59,929 bases of DNA from Actinomadura bangladeshensis (GTDB lineage: Bacteria > Actinomycetota > Actinomycetes > Streptosporangiales > Streptosporangiaceae): positions 1 to 59,929 of the forward strand of contig NZ_SMJW01000013.1 in the NCBI RefSeq assembly GCF_004348335.1. The letters run 5' to 3'. A program made the translations under genes and the position numbers. The notes under the pieces are model-generated. The model did not search any database, was not told the DNA's origin, and saw only the letters and a list, made by a program, of their open reading frames with translations. Below are positions 34,203 to 42,494 of the stretch, piece after piece. Positions within the stretch are counted from its first letter, which is position 1; every line of letters starts with the position of its first letter.

Positions 34203-35158
34203 AGGTCCTCGTCGTCGGAGCCTCGGGCTACCTGGGCGGTGCGGTGTGCGCCCGGCTGGAGCGGACCGGGCACGAGGTGATCGGCCTCAGCCGCTCCGGC
34301 GGCGGGCCCGCGCGGCGCGCCGTGCGGGGGGACGCGACCCGGCCGTCCCTCGCGCTGGCGGGGGACGCGCTCGACGAGGTCAGGGCCGAGGTGACCCACA
34401 TCGTGACCGCCTTCGGCAGCGTCGGCTGGGACGCCGGGCCGGCCGAGGCGCTTGACCTGCACGCCGCCGGAGTCCGCAACGTCCTCGCGCTGGCGCGCGG
34501 CTGCGAGCGCTTCGCCGGCCTCGTCCACGTGTCGTCCCTCCTCGCGCTCGGACGGGCGTCCGGCAGGGTGGGGAACCGCGAACTGTACGTCGGCCAGACC
34601 TTCCGCAACTGGTACGAGTACGGGAAGTACGTGGCCGAGGGCCTCGTGCGGGCGGCGCGCGACGTGCCGTCCACGAACGTGCGCTTCGGTCCCCTGCTGG
34701 GCGTCCCGGCGTCACCGGGCGCCCTGTCGGCACGGCACGGGCTGCTCGCCGCCCTGCGCCCGCTGCTCCAGGGCTACCCCGTGCACCTGCGCGGGGGAGG
34801 GGAGTTCCCGTGCTACCCGGGTGAGGTGACGGGCGCGGCCGAGGTCGTCGGACGCGCGGTCGAGGCGCCCGCCGCGGGAGCGACCTGGACCTGGTACGAC
34901 CCGGACGACCCGACGCTGGCGGACGTGCTGCGGGCGGTGTGCCGGCCGCTCGGGCGCGTCCCGCGCATCGTCGACAGCGCGGCCGTGGGCCGCCTGCAGC
35001 GCGCGCTCGCGTCGCGTGCCGGGGTGCCGCCGGCCCTGCTCGGCTACGCCGAGCCGTGGTTCGACCTGGACCCGGCTGTCCTGGACGCCGTCCCCGGCGG
35101 CCCGCCGCGCTGCCCGCCCGGATACCTGGAGGCGACGGGCCGGGAGGTCTTCGCGTGA
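34199..35158 (+). CDS. NAD-dependent epimerase/dehydratase family SDR (second)
   Basis: Extended SDR of 319 residues. VLVVGASGYLGGAV begins the Rossmann fold, VHVSSLLALG carries the catalytic Ser, and WYEYGKYVAEG the YxxxK. It is only distantly similar to the preceding SDR, so a recent duplication is unlikely. ATG 34199 overlaps the previous stop as ATGA. Substrate unknown; oxidation or reduction of the same intermediate is inferred from the operon. Confidence 0.78.
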   Translation: MKVLVVGASGYLGGAVCARLERTGHEVIGLSRSGGGPARRAVRGDATRPSLALAGDALDEVRAEVTHIVTAFGSVGWDAGPAEALDLHAAGVRNVLALARGCERFAGLVHVSSLLALGRASGRVGNRELYVGQTFRNWYEYGKYVAEGLVRAARDVPSTNVRFGPLLGVPASPGALSARHGLLAALRPLLQGYPVHLRGGGEFPCYPGEVTGAAEVVGRAVEAPAAGATWTWYDPDDPTLADVLRAVCRPLGRVPRIVDSAAVGRLQRALASRAGVPPALLGYAEPWFDLDPAVLDAVPGGPPRCPPGYLEATGREVFA

Positions 35159-36651
35159 CCGGTCACTTCCCGCCGATCGACACCGACGCGCACCCGACGC
35201 TCCCCGTCTACAGCGCCGGCAACTTCGGCGAGGTCGCGCCGGACCGGATCTCGCCGGTGTCCTGGTCACTGGTCGGCACCCCCATGGAGCGGGCCACCCG
35301 GCGCCTCGCCGCGCGCTGCTTCGGTGAGCGCCCGTGGGCGCAGGGCAGCCACTACGTGTTCCTGGGCTACTTCGCGTGCAAGCCCTACCACAACCTGTCC
35401 GCCTACACGCGGCTGGCGAGCCGGCTTCCGCTGGTCACGCCCGAGGACGTGACCGCCGCCTACTTCGAGGGCGCCCGCCCGCCGCGGCCCGGCCGGGCGC
35501 GGGAGGGCGCGCTCCGCCAGGCGGCCGCGCTGCCCCGTCTGATCCGGGAGCTGACCCGGCTCGGCCCCGCGCTGCAGCGGCTGGAGGAGGAGGTCGCCGA
35601 CCTGGAACTGCTCGCCCGCACCGCCGTGTCGCTGGGCGGCGAGGCGGCCCTGGTCGAGGTCCTGGTGCGCGCGGCCCCCGTCCTGGACGACGCCTGGGAC
35701 GCCCACATCGTCGCCACCACCGGCCTGGTACCGCTGGGCGTCGTGCAGCGGCGGGTCAACGGCCTGGTCGTCCCGCACGCCGAGGCCGTCACGCCGTGGC
35801 TGAACCGCCCCGCGGAACTGGTGTGGGACCGGCTGCACGCCTTCTCCGGCGATCTCGCGCCCGGGGAGTTCCTCGGCACGTCCTTCTACGAGGTGGCCGA
35901 GGGCCGGGCGCCGTGGTCCCGGTTCGGCGCCCGGCGCCGCGCCGAGCCCGCACCCGCCCGGACCGACGCCGATTCCCTCGTCGACCCGGCCGAGGCGGCG
36001 CTCGGCATGCTGGGCTCGCGCCGCCGCCGCCTCACCGCCGCCCTCGCCCGGGTCATGGGGGAGACGATGGCCTCAAGGGAGCACTCGAAATCGCTGGTCA
36101 TGCGGGTGCTGCACGTCCATCGCCGCGTCCTGCCGGAGCTCGTCCGGCACTGGCCGCTGGACGACGCCGACTGGCCCTACCTCACCATCGAGGAGCTTCG
36201 CCGCCTGCACCGCGCGCCCGGTCTCGCCGGCCGCGCGGCGGAGCGGGCGGCGGCCTGCGCCGAGGCCGTGGACATGCCGATGCCCGACCGGCTCGACTTC
36301 TCCGCGGACGGCGGGCGGCGCCGGACCGCCCCGGCGGCGGGCAGCGGCGTCTCGCCCGGCCGCGTGACGGGCGTGGTCGTGCGCCCGCCCGCCGACGACA
36401 TCCCCGGCGACCGCCCCGCCATCCTGGTCTGCGCGTCGGCGGACGCCGACGTCGCCCCGCTGCTCGGACTGGTCGGCGGGGTCGTCACCGGGCGCGGCAG
36501 CGCGATGTCCCACATCGCCATCCTGGCCCGCGAGCACCGGGTCCCGGCCGTGGTCGGGCACCCCGCGGCCGCCGCGCTGCGCCCCGGCGACCTGGTCACC
36601 ATCGACGGCACGACGGGAGAGGTCCATGCCGAGCCCACCCTCACCGGATGA
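35155..36651 (+). CDS. PEP-utilising-type protein lacking the ATP-binding domain
   Basis: Protein of 498 residues. The N-terminal NFGEVAPDRISPVSWSLVG and REHSKSLVMRVLHVHRRVL (308-326) match the central region of rifampin-phosphotransferase and PEP-synthase-like enzymes. Residues about 398-495 are the swivelling phosphohistidine domain, with His453 in GRGSAMSHIAILAREH. The ATP-grasp-like N-terminal domain is missing, so it cannot phosphorylate itself in the usual way. The converging gene at 36870-37868 has that domain. GTG overlaps the SDR stop. Confidence 0.78.
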   Translation: MTGHFPPIDTDAHPTLPVYSAGNFGEVAPDRISPVSWSLVGTPMERATRRLAARCFGERPWAQGSHYVFLGYFACKPYHNLSAYTRLASRLPLVTPEDVTAAYFEGARPPRPGRAREGALRQAAALPRLIRELTRLGPALQRLEEEVADLELLARTAVSLGGEAALVEVLVRAAPVLDDAWDAHIVATTGLVPLGVVQRRVNGLVVPHAEAVTPWLNRPAELVWDRLHAFSGDLAPGEFLGTSFYEVAEGRAPWSRFGARRRAEPAPARTDADSLVDPAEAALGMLGSRRRRLTAALARVMGETMASREHSKSLVMRVLHVHRRVLPELVRHWPLDDADWPYLTIEELRRLHRAPGLAGRAAERAAACAEAVDMPMPDRLDFSADGGRRRTAPAAGSGVSPGRVTGVVVRPPADDIPGDRPAILVCASADADVAPLLGLVGGVVTGRGSAMSHIAILAREHRVPAVVGHPAAAALRPGDLVTIDGTTGEVHAEPTLTG

Positions 36652-36889
36652 GTTCCTCACCGTCCTGGAGGACGCCTACGAGGCCGCCAAGCGGATCCGG
36701 CGCACCATCCGCATGGAGGACGACATCGCGCGGGGGCTGGGGATCGACTCCCTCGACGCGATGGAACTGCTGCTCGTCCTGGAGCAGACCTACGGCGCGG
36801 CGCTGATCGACGCGCCCGCCATCGCCGACGTGGAGACCGTGGGCGACCTGTACGACCTGCTCGTCCCGCTCACCGGCCCGTCACCCTGA
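36626..36889 (+). CDS. Acyl carrier protein
   Basis: Carrier protein of 87 residues. Ser42 in LGIDSLDAMELLLVLE is the phosphopantetheine site. The four-helix layout and acidic character fit. It overlaps the 3' end of the PEP-utilising-type gene by 26 nt and its ribosome site GGGAGAGG lies inside it. It is the last gene of the rightward operon and the presumed acceptor for the acyl-AMP ligase. Its own 3' end overlaps the converging gene by 20 nt. Confidence 0.9.
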   Translation: MPSPPSPDEFLTVLEDAYEAAKRIRRTIRMEDDIARGLGIDSLDAMELLLVLEQTYGAALIDAPAIADVETVGDLYDLLVPLTGPSP

Positions 36890-37868
36890 CCGCGCCGCGG
36901 CCGCCGTCGACCTCGGCGCGCATCCCGGTGCGCAGCAGGGCGAGGGCGTCCCCGACGCCGGTGACGCACGGCACCCCGAGCTCGCGGGCGACGATGGCGG
37001 CGTGGCAGAGGCTCCCGCCGGAGGTGGTGACCACGGCGGCCGCCTCCGCCATGAGCGGCACCCACTCCGGACCGGTGCCCGCGATCACCAGCACCGACCC
37101 GGGATGCCACGACGGATCGCCCGGATCGGACGCGCACACCACCGGCCCCTCCGCCGCGCCCGGGGCCGCGGGGACGCCGGTGAGCGGCCCGCCGCCGGCG
37201 GCGGGCTCCGGCACCGGCCGGGTGACCGGCCGGTACTGCACCCAGACCAGGCCGGAGTCCAGCACGGCGAACTCCAGATCGGCCACGGCGCCCAGCGCAC
37301 GCTGCACACCGAGGCAGGCCCGCCCGGTCGGCCCGCCTCCGCCCGCGGCGGTCCACTCCTCGGCTGCACCGGACGCCCACTCCAGCCGGCCGGTCTCCGG
37401 GTCCCGTCCGATCCACACCCCGGAGTCCCGCGGCGGCTCGTACCGCTGGAGCACGACCGCGACCTCGACGTCCCGGACGGCGAGGCCCGCTCTCGCCTGG
37501 TAGGCCCGGACGCGCTCACCGCCCCCCGACCGGGCGACCCGGGCGATGGCCGCCGGGAGGCCGCCGAAGCCGACCCCCAGCTCGGTGCGGAACAGCCCGG
37601 CGAACGAGTGGACCGGATCGTCCTCGACGGAGGCGGAGCTGCGGACGGCCCACAGGCCGGGCCCGGCGAGCCCGCTCAGGTCCGTCCCGCCCGGCCCGGC
37701 CGCGGCCGGGCCGGCGGGGACCACCCAGGTCTCGGGGACCCGGAAGCCGTGGCGCCGCAGCACGGCGAGCCCCCGCGCCTTGCCGCCCACCACTGTCCGC
37801 GCGTCCTCGGGGTCCACGTCACCGAGCATGATCGGTTTCACGGAACGGACGATACGCGTCCCGATCAT
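36870..37868 (-). CDS. Compact PEP-synthase-like protein (ATP-binding plus phosphohistidine domain)
   Basis: Protein of 332 residues. The N-terminal ATP-binding part has VGGKARGLAVLRRHG, WAVRSSASVEDDPVHSFAG and GVWIGRDPETGRLEWASG. The C-terminal swivelling domain has GGSLCHAAIVARELGVPCV with the phosphohistidine. No PEP/pyruvate-binding barrel follows, so it is much shorter than a full PEP synthase. It may charge its own His or that of the protein at 35155. ATG 37868 overlaps the upstream membrane-protein stop as ATGA. Confidence 0.8.
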   Translation of the reverse strand: MIGTRIVRSVKPIMLGDVDPEDARTVVGGKARGLAVLRRHGFRVPETWVVPAGPAAAGPGGTDLSGLAGPGLWAVRSSASVEDDPVHSFAGLFRTELGVGFGGLPAAIARVARSGGGERVRAYQARAGLAVRDVEVAVVLQRYEPPRDSGVWIGRDPETGRLEWASGAAEEWTAAGGGGPTGRACLGVQRALGAVADLEFAVLDSGLVWVQYRPVTRPVPEPAAGGGPLTGVPAAPGAAEGPVVCASDPGDPSWHPGSVLVIAGTGPEWVPLMAEAAAVVTTSGGSLCHAAIVARELGVPCVTGVGDALALLRTGMRAEVDGGRGAVRVTGR

Positions 37869-38443
37869 GACGACCACCAGGGCGGGTACGGCGGTATGGG
37901 CGGCGGGACGGCCCAGGGCGGCGGCGCGACGCCCTCGATGACCAGCGCCGGGTTGTGCGCGCGGAGGCGGTACACCAGGTCCCCGAAGTCCTTGCCGCCG
38001 TGCCCGGAGACGTGCTTCAAGGACCACCTGGAGCGCGGTACCGGTGTGTATTTCATGGTGGGCCACATCCGGAACCTCCCGCCGTCCCAGTGGACCGCCG
38101 CGGAACCGAACCCGGTGCGCGCTCTTCGCGAAACACTGATCGCGGTGATGCGGCCCGCATGAATGTCGACATGCTGCCCGAAGCCGGTGATCAGCAGGCG
38201 CCCGCGGTCCGTCAGGACGACGCGGCGTTCCGGCACGGACGTGACGAGCGCGCCGGTCAAGGCCGCGGCGAAGGTCAGCCAGAAAGTCGGCAGGCCCGCG
38301 TCCAAGGCGGGCGAGGCGAGCGCGACCAGAATCCCCATCGCCAGGAGCAGGGCGAGGAAGCCGAGCCCTGCGGGCGGGGAGGCCTGATAGTGCAGCGAGG
38401 AGCCGGCCACCTCATCGGACCGCCTCGAGACACCTTCGGTCAT
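37865..38443 (-). CDS. Membrane protein with PH-like domain
   Basis: Protein of 192 residues. Two hydrophobic segments (about 25-45 and 50-70) are followed by a beta-rich region (RRVVLTDRGRLLITGFG, ITAISVSRRARTG) resembling bacterial PH domains, and a proline-rich tail PPPWAVPPPIPPYPPWW. It is co-translated with the compact PEP-synthase-like gene. Role unknown; it may bring that enzyme to the membrane. Confidence 0.65.
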   Translation of the reverse strand: MTEGVSRRSDEVAGSSLHYQASPPAGLGFLALLLAMGILVALASPALDAGLPTFWLTFAAALTGALVTSVPERRVVLTDRGRLLITGFGQHVDIHAGRITAISVSRRARTGFGSAAVHWDGGRFRMWPTMKYTPVPRSRWSLKHVSGHGGKDFGDLVYRLRAHNPALVIEGVAPPPWAVPPPIPPYPPWWSS

Positions 38444-38594
38444 GGCTCGGCCCCGCCTTCACTCCGGGAGGACGCGCATATCGGCAGAGTGACCCAGAGC
38501 GGGGTCGAGATCAAGCTCGTCCCGCCATTGGGTGCCGGTGGCTGGCATGCTGTGGTGGTGTCCCGCGAGACGGGACGGCGAGGAGGGAGCGGGC

Positions 38595-38966
38595 ATGGCC
38601 TGCCGGATCAGTGAGCTGGTCGTCGACTGCCGGGATCCGGAAGGGCTCGCGGCGTTCTGGTGCGAGATCCTGGGGTTCGAGGTGCTCGGGCGCGAGGGGG
38701 AGGCGGTCGAGATCGGGCCGCCGGAAGGGGCCGGCGGGCTGCAGCCGACGCTCGTGTTCGAGCGCACCGACGAGCCGAAGGCGGGCAAGCTGCGGCTGCA
38801 CTTCGACGTCAACGCCACCGACCGCGACCAGGACGCCGAGCTCGAGCGGCTGCTGGCCGCCGGGGCGCGGCACGCCGACATCGGGCAGACCGGCGAGGAG
38901 AGCTGGGTCGTCCTGCAGGACCCGGAGGGCAACGAGTTCTGCCTCCTCCGCACCCGCCTGGACTGA
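38595..38966 (+). CDS. VOC family (glyoxalase-like) protein
   Basis: Protein of 123 residues. ELVVDCRDPEGLAAFWCEIL and WVVLQDPEGNEFCLLRTR are the two halves of the VOC pattern, of the type often annotated as glyoxalase-like in actinobacteria. The frame is open from 38532, but ATG 38595 follows GGAGGGAGC and gives the usual N terminus. Substrate unknown. The 151 nt before it contain no other recognisable feature. Confidence 0.85.
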   Translation: MACRISELVVDCRDPEGLAAFWCEILGFEVLGREGEAVEIGPPEGAGGLQPTLVFERTDEPKAGKLRLHFDVNATDRDQDAELERLLAAGARHADIGQTGEESWVVLQDPEGNEFCLLRTRLD

Positions 38967-39007
38967 GCACGGCATCAGCGGGTCCCCGGGTCTGGGACGA
39001 TCTCGGT

Positions 39008-39577
39008 ATGTCGTTCGATGCGCTGGTGGCGCGGTTGGCCGAGGCGGGGCGGGCCGCGTTCGCGGAGGCCCGCGAGAGGAACCCCGGGGAGTCCTTCTAC
39101 AGTTTCGCGCTGTTCACCGACCCCTTCGCCGCCTACATCCTGCCGACCTGCAGCTCCGAGGAGGGGCTGCGGCGCGTCGCGGAGCGGTACGTCGGGGAGT
39201 TCGGCGGGACGGTGGAGGAGCAGGCCGAGGGCCTGCGGTGGAGCCCGGTCGACTCGCCGTACCACATGCTGGGGGAGGAGCACTTCGCCGGCGTCCTCGA
39301 CGTGCTGAACGACCGAGGCGACCCGTGGCAGCGCGACGACGACGGGCTGGACGCCGAGATCGACGGGCGGTTCGAAGCGGCCTTCCGCGCGCTGGCCCTG
39401 CTGGACGAAGAGGGCGTCTTCGGGCGGGACGCGGAGCGCGAGCGGGTCGTGGTGAACATCCTCCAGGGCGACCAGGACGAGGAGAGCGTCCTGGAGAACG
39501 CGCGGCGCCTCAATCCGCCGGCCGCCCTCACCGTGCTGGAGCGCGACTTGGGCGAGTGGGTGGCCGGGGCCGGGTAG
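39008..39577 (+). CDS. DUF4303 family protein
   Basis: Protein of 189 residues. GESFYSFALFTDPFAAYILP, the RWSPVDSPYHMLGEEHF segment and the C-terminal VVNILQGDQDEESVLENARR match DUF4303. Such proteins are often found among toxin-immunity or uncharacterised genes; no catalytic motif is visible. The frame is open further upstream, but the ATG at 39008 gives the family N terminus (MSFDALVARLAEAGRAAF). Confidence 0.75.
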   Translation: MSFDALVARLAEAGRAAFAEARERNPGESFYSFALFTDPFAAYILPTCSSEEGLRRVAERYVGEFGGTVEEQAEGLRWSPVDSPYHMLGEEHFAGVLDVLNDRGDPWQRDDDGLDAEIDGRFEAAFRALALLDEEGVFGRDAERERVVVNILQGDQDEESVLENARRLNPPAALTVLERDLGEWVAGAG

Positions 39578-39595
39578 ACCGGCCCCGGCCACCGG

Positions 39596-41689
39596 TCACG
39601 GGTGCTCCAGGGCGACCTTCGGCAGCCGCCTGGCCAGGGGCGCGGGGAGCCACCAGGCGTGCCGGCCCAGGAGTTGCATGACGGCCGGGACGATCAGGCA
39701 GCGGATGATCACCGCGTCCAGCAGGACGGCCACGGCGAGGCCCAGGCCGAACTGCTGGAGCATCCGGTCCGGGCTCAGGACGAACGCCGCGAACACCACG
39801 ATCATGATGGCGGCGGCGGCCGTGATGACCTTGCCGGTCGCGGCGAGGCCCTCGCGGACGGCGTGGGACGGGTCCCGCGTGCGCTCCCATTCCTCGTGGA
39901 TGCGGGAGACCAGGAAGACCTCGTAGTCCATGGAGAGCCCGAACACGATCGCGAAGATCATCACGGGGATGAACGCCTCGATGGGGCCGCTCTGCGCGCC
40001 GAACCGGCCGTCCTGGAACACCAGGGTGATCGCGCCGAGGGCGGCGGAGATCGACAGCAGGTTGAGCAGCGCGGCCTTGACCGGGATCAGCACCGACCGG
40101 AACACCACCATCAGCAGCAGGGCCGACAGCCCGACGACGACGGCGACGAACAGCGGCATGCGCGCCGACACCGCGTCCGAGAAGTCCTGGGTCGCCGCGG
40201 TCGGGCCGCCGACCAGGTAGTCGACGCCGGTCCGGGCCGACAGCGACGGGAGCACCTCGTCGCGCAGTTCGTGGACGAGGCCGGTGGTCGCCTCGTCCTG
40301 CGGCGCCGTGGCCGGGTAGGCGATCACGGCGGAGACCGCGCCGTCCTCGGACGGGATCGGGGGAGTCGCGGCGGCGATGCCCGGCGTCCGGGTCAGGGCC
40401 GACTGGAGCGGGCCGGCGTCGCCCTTGGCGACGATGATGAGCGGGCCGTTGAAGCCGGGGCCGAACCCCTCGGCGAGCAGGTCGTACGCCTGGCGGCTGG
40501 TGCCCGACGGCGCGTCGTTGCCGGCGTCCGCGAAGCCAAGGCGCATGTGGAGCGCGGGCGCCGACAGCGCGAGCAGTGCGACGACGGCCGCCAGCAGCGC
40601 CGCGACGGGACGGCGCTGGACGGCCGACGCCAGCCGGTGCCAGCGGCTCTCACCGGGCCGCGCCTTCGCCGCCCGCTTGCGGACCTGGCGCTCGATGCGC
40701 CCGCCGAAGACGCCGAGCAGCGCGGGCAGCAGGGTCAGCGACGCCGCCATCGTGACCAGCACCGTGAGGGCCACGGCCAGCGCGACGCCCTGCAGGGAGC
40801 CGAGCCCGAGGGCGATGAGGCCGAGCAGGGCGATGATGACGGTGCAGCCGGCGAAGAAGACGGTGCGCCCGGCGGCGTCCAGCGCGCGGCGGGTCGCGGC
40901 GGCCGGGCCGGCGCCGTCGCGGAGCTCCTGCCGGTACCGGTAGAAGATCAGCAGCGCGTAGTCGACCCCGACGCCGAGCCCGATCAGCATCATGATCGGC
41001 GGGGTGAAGTCGGCGACGGTGAAGACGTGCGAGGCCAGCGCGATCAGGCCGACCGCGCCGCCGACCGCGAACAGGGCGGTGCCGAGGGGGAGCGCGGCGG
41101 CGACGAGGGAGCCGAACAGCAGGACGAGGATGACCAGGGCCGCGAGCATCCCCGCGCCCTCGGCCGCGCCGCCCCCGCCCTCCTCGGCGCCGCGCACCGG
41201 GTCGCCGCCGAGTTCGATGCGCAGCCCGTCCCCGGCGGCGCCCTGGGCGGTCTCGATGATCTCGGTGACCTGCTCCGCCGGGACGTCCTCGGCCGTGCCG
41301 TCCAGCGTGACGGTCGCGTAGCCGATGGTCCCCCGCTCGGAGACCGACAGCTCGCCGACGCCGGTCACGCCGGGCAGGCCGCGGACCCGGTCGAGCATCC
41401 GCCCGATGTCGTCGCGGTCGCCGGCCAGGCCGCGCTCGTCCGCGGCGACGATCTGGACGGTGGCGCCCGCCTGCCGGGAGCCGTGCTCGGTCATCAGGTC
41501 GGCGGCGGCCTGCGACTCGGTGCCGGGCAGCGAGAAGTCGTTGTGGTAGGCGCTGCCGGCGGCCTGCGAGCCGACGGTGATCGCGGCGACGACCGCGACC
41601 CACAGGACGAGCGCGGCCCAGCGGCGGCGCTGCGACCAGGCGGCCAGGCGGCCGAACCGGCCGGACGGCGGGGAGGGTGGAGTGGGCAC
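39596..41689 (-). CDS. MMPL family RND-type transporter
   Basis: Inner-membrane transporter of 697 residues with two MMPL repeats and about twelve membrane segments. The large loop after the first segment contains GTESQAAADLM. IGLGVGVDYALLIFYRYR and FGLSMDYEVFLVSRIHEEW carry the proton-relay Asp-Tyr pairs. The GTG start follows GAGG. MMPL proteins export lipids or drugs. The adjoining response regulator/kinase pair on the same strand probably regulates it. Terminal SGRFGRLAAWSQRRRW is cytoplasmic. Confidence 0.92.
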   Translation of the reverse strand: MPTPPSPPSGRFGRLAAWSQRRRWAALVLWVAVVAAITVGSQAAGSAYHNDFSLPGTESQAAADLMTEHGSRQAGATVQIVAADERGLAGDRDDIGRMLDRVRGLPGVTGVGELSVSERGTIGYATVTLDGTAEDVPAEQVTEIIETAQGAAGDGLRIELGGDPVRGAEEGGGGAAEGAGMLAALVILVLLFGSLVAAALPLGTALFAVGGAVGLIALASHVFTVADFTPPIMMLIGLGVGVDYALLIFYRYRQELRDGAGPAAATRRALDAAGRTVFFAGCTVIIALLGLIALGLGSLQGVALAVALTVLVTMAASLTLLPALLGVFGGRIERQVRKRAAKARPGESRWHRLASAVQRRPVAALLAAVVALLALSAPALHMRLGFADAGNDAPSGTSRQAYDLLAEGFGPGFNGPLIIVAKGDAGPLQSALTRTPGIAAATPPIPSEDGAVSAVIAYPATAPQDEATTGLVHELRDEVLPSLSARTGVDYLVGGPTAATQDFSDAVSARMPLFVAVVVGLSALLLMVVFRSVLIPVKAALLNLLSISAALGAITLVFQDGRFGAQSGPIEAFIPVMIFAIVFGLSMDYEVFLVSRIHEEWERTRDPSHAVREGLAATGKVITAAAAIMIVVFAAFVLSPDRMLQQFGLGLAVAVLLDAVIIRCLIVPAVMQLLGRHAWWLPAPLARRLPKVALEHP

Positions 41690-41801
41690 GTCAACCTCGG
41701 TTCGTGGAGCGGGCGCCGGAAAGGTTCATGCCTCCAGCGTCGGGGCGCGGCATGCCTCCCGGCATCGGCCCGCGGTCGGCATCCGGACCACCCCGGAAGT
41801 T

Positions 41802-41816
41802 GCGGGCGGGGCCCGC
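41802..41816 (-). terminator. Probable terminator of the kinase-regulator operon
   Basis: GCGGGC-GGG-GCCCGC forms a 6-bp stem starting 4 nt after the stop of the response-regulator gene. If functional, it separates that operon from the MMPL gene. Confidence 0.4.
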
Positions 41817-41819
41817 CGG

Positions 41820-42494
41820 CTACCGCCCGGGTCGCATCCAGCGGGGGTTGACCATGCCCGACTCGTAGGCCAGGACGACCAGCTGCGAGCGATCGCGGAC
41901 GCCCGCCTTCGCCATGATGCGGCTCACGTGCGACTTGACGGTGGCGGGGCTCAGCACCAGCCGGGCGGCGATCTCGTCGTTGCTCTGCCCGGCGGCGACG
42001 AGGAGCATGACCTCGCGCTCCCGCTCGGTCAGGGACTTCAGCCGCGGCCCGGGGTCGGGCACCTCGGCGCGTCCGGCGAACTCGCCGATGAGCCGCCGGG
42101 TGACCGACGGGGTGATCAGCGCGTCGCCGCGCGCCGCGACCCGCACGGCGTGGATCAGCTCGGCCGGCTCGGTGTCCTTCAGCAGGAAGCCGGTCGCGCC
42201 GGCGCGCAGCGCGCCGTACACGTACTCGTCCAGGTCGAAGGTGGTGAGGATGACGACCCGGACGCCGTCCAGGCGCGGGTCGGCGGTGATCCGCCGGGCG
42301 GCCTCCAGGCCGTCCATCCGGGGCATCCGCACGTCGAGCAGCGCCACGTCCGGACGCAGCTCGCGGCAGGCGGCCACGGCCTGCTCGCCGTCGGCGGCCT
42401 CGCCGGTGACCGTGATGTCGTCCTCGTCGTCGAGGATGGAGCGGAACCCGGCCCGGACCAGGCCCTGGTCGTCGGCCAGCAGCACCTCGATCAT
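41820..42494 (-). CDS. NarL/LuxR family response regulator
   Basis: Protein of 224 residues. The receiver domain has the acidic pair ADDQ, phospho-acceptor Asp54 in VALLDVRMP and Lys in LLKDTEP. The C-terminal LuxR helix-turn-helix is LTEREREVMLLVAAGQSNDE followed by SPATVKSHVSRIMAK. Its ATG overlaps the stop of the partner kinase as ATGA. It probably activates or represses the MMPL transporter downstream. Confidence 0.92.
   Translation of the reverse strand: MIEVLLADDQGLVRAGFRSILDDEDDITVTGEAADGEQAVAACRELRPDVALLDVRMPRMDGLEAARRITADPRLDGVRVVILTTFDLDEYVYGALRAGATGFLLKDTEPAELIHAVRVAARGDALITPSVTRRLIGEFAGRAEVPDPGPRLKSLTEREREVMLLVAAGQSNDEIAARLVLSPATVKSHVSRIMAKAGVRDRSQLVVLAYESGMVNPRWMRPGR

Noticed and set aside
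30212..36889. Prodigiosin-like pyrrole module (ligase, dehydrogenase, carrier, PEP-type enzyme)
   Set aside because: The ligase follows the fatty-acyl-AMP-ligase pattern rather than prolyl-AMP ligases, and the other prodigiosin genes are missing. Kept only as a mechanistic analogy.
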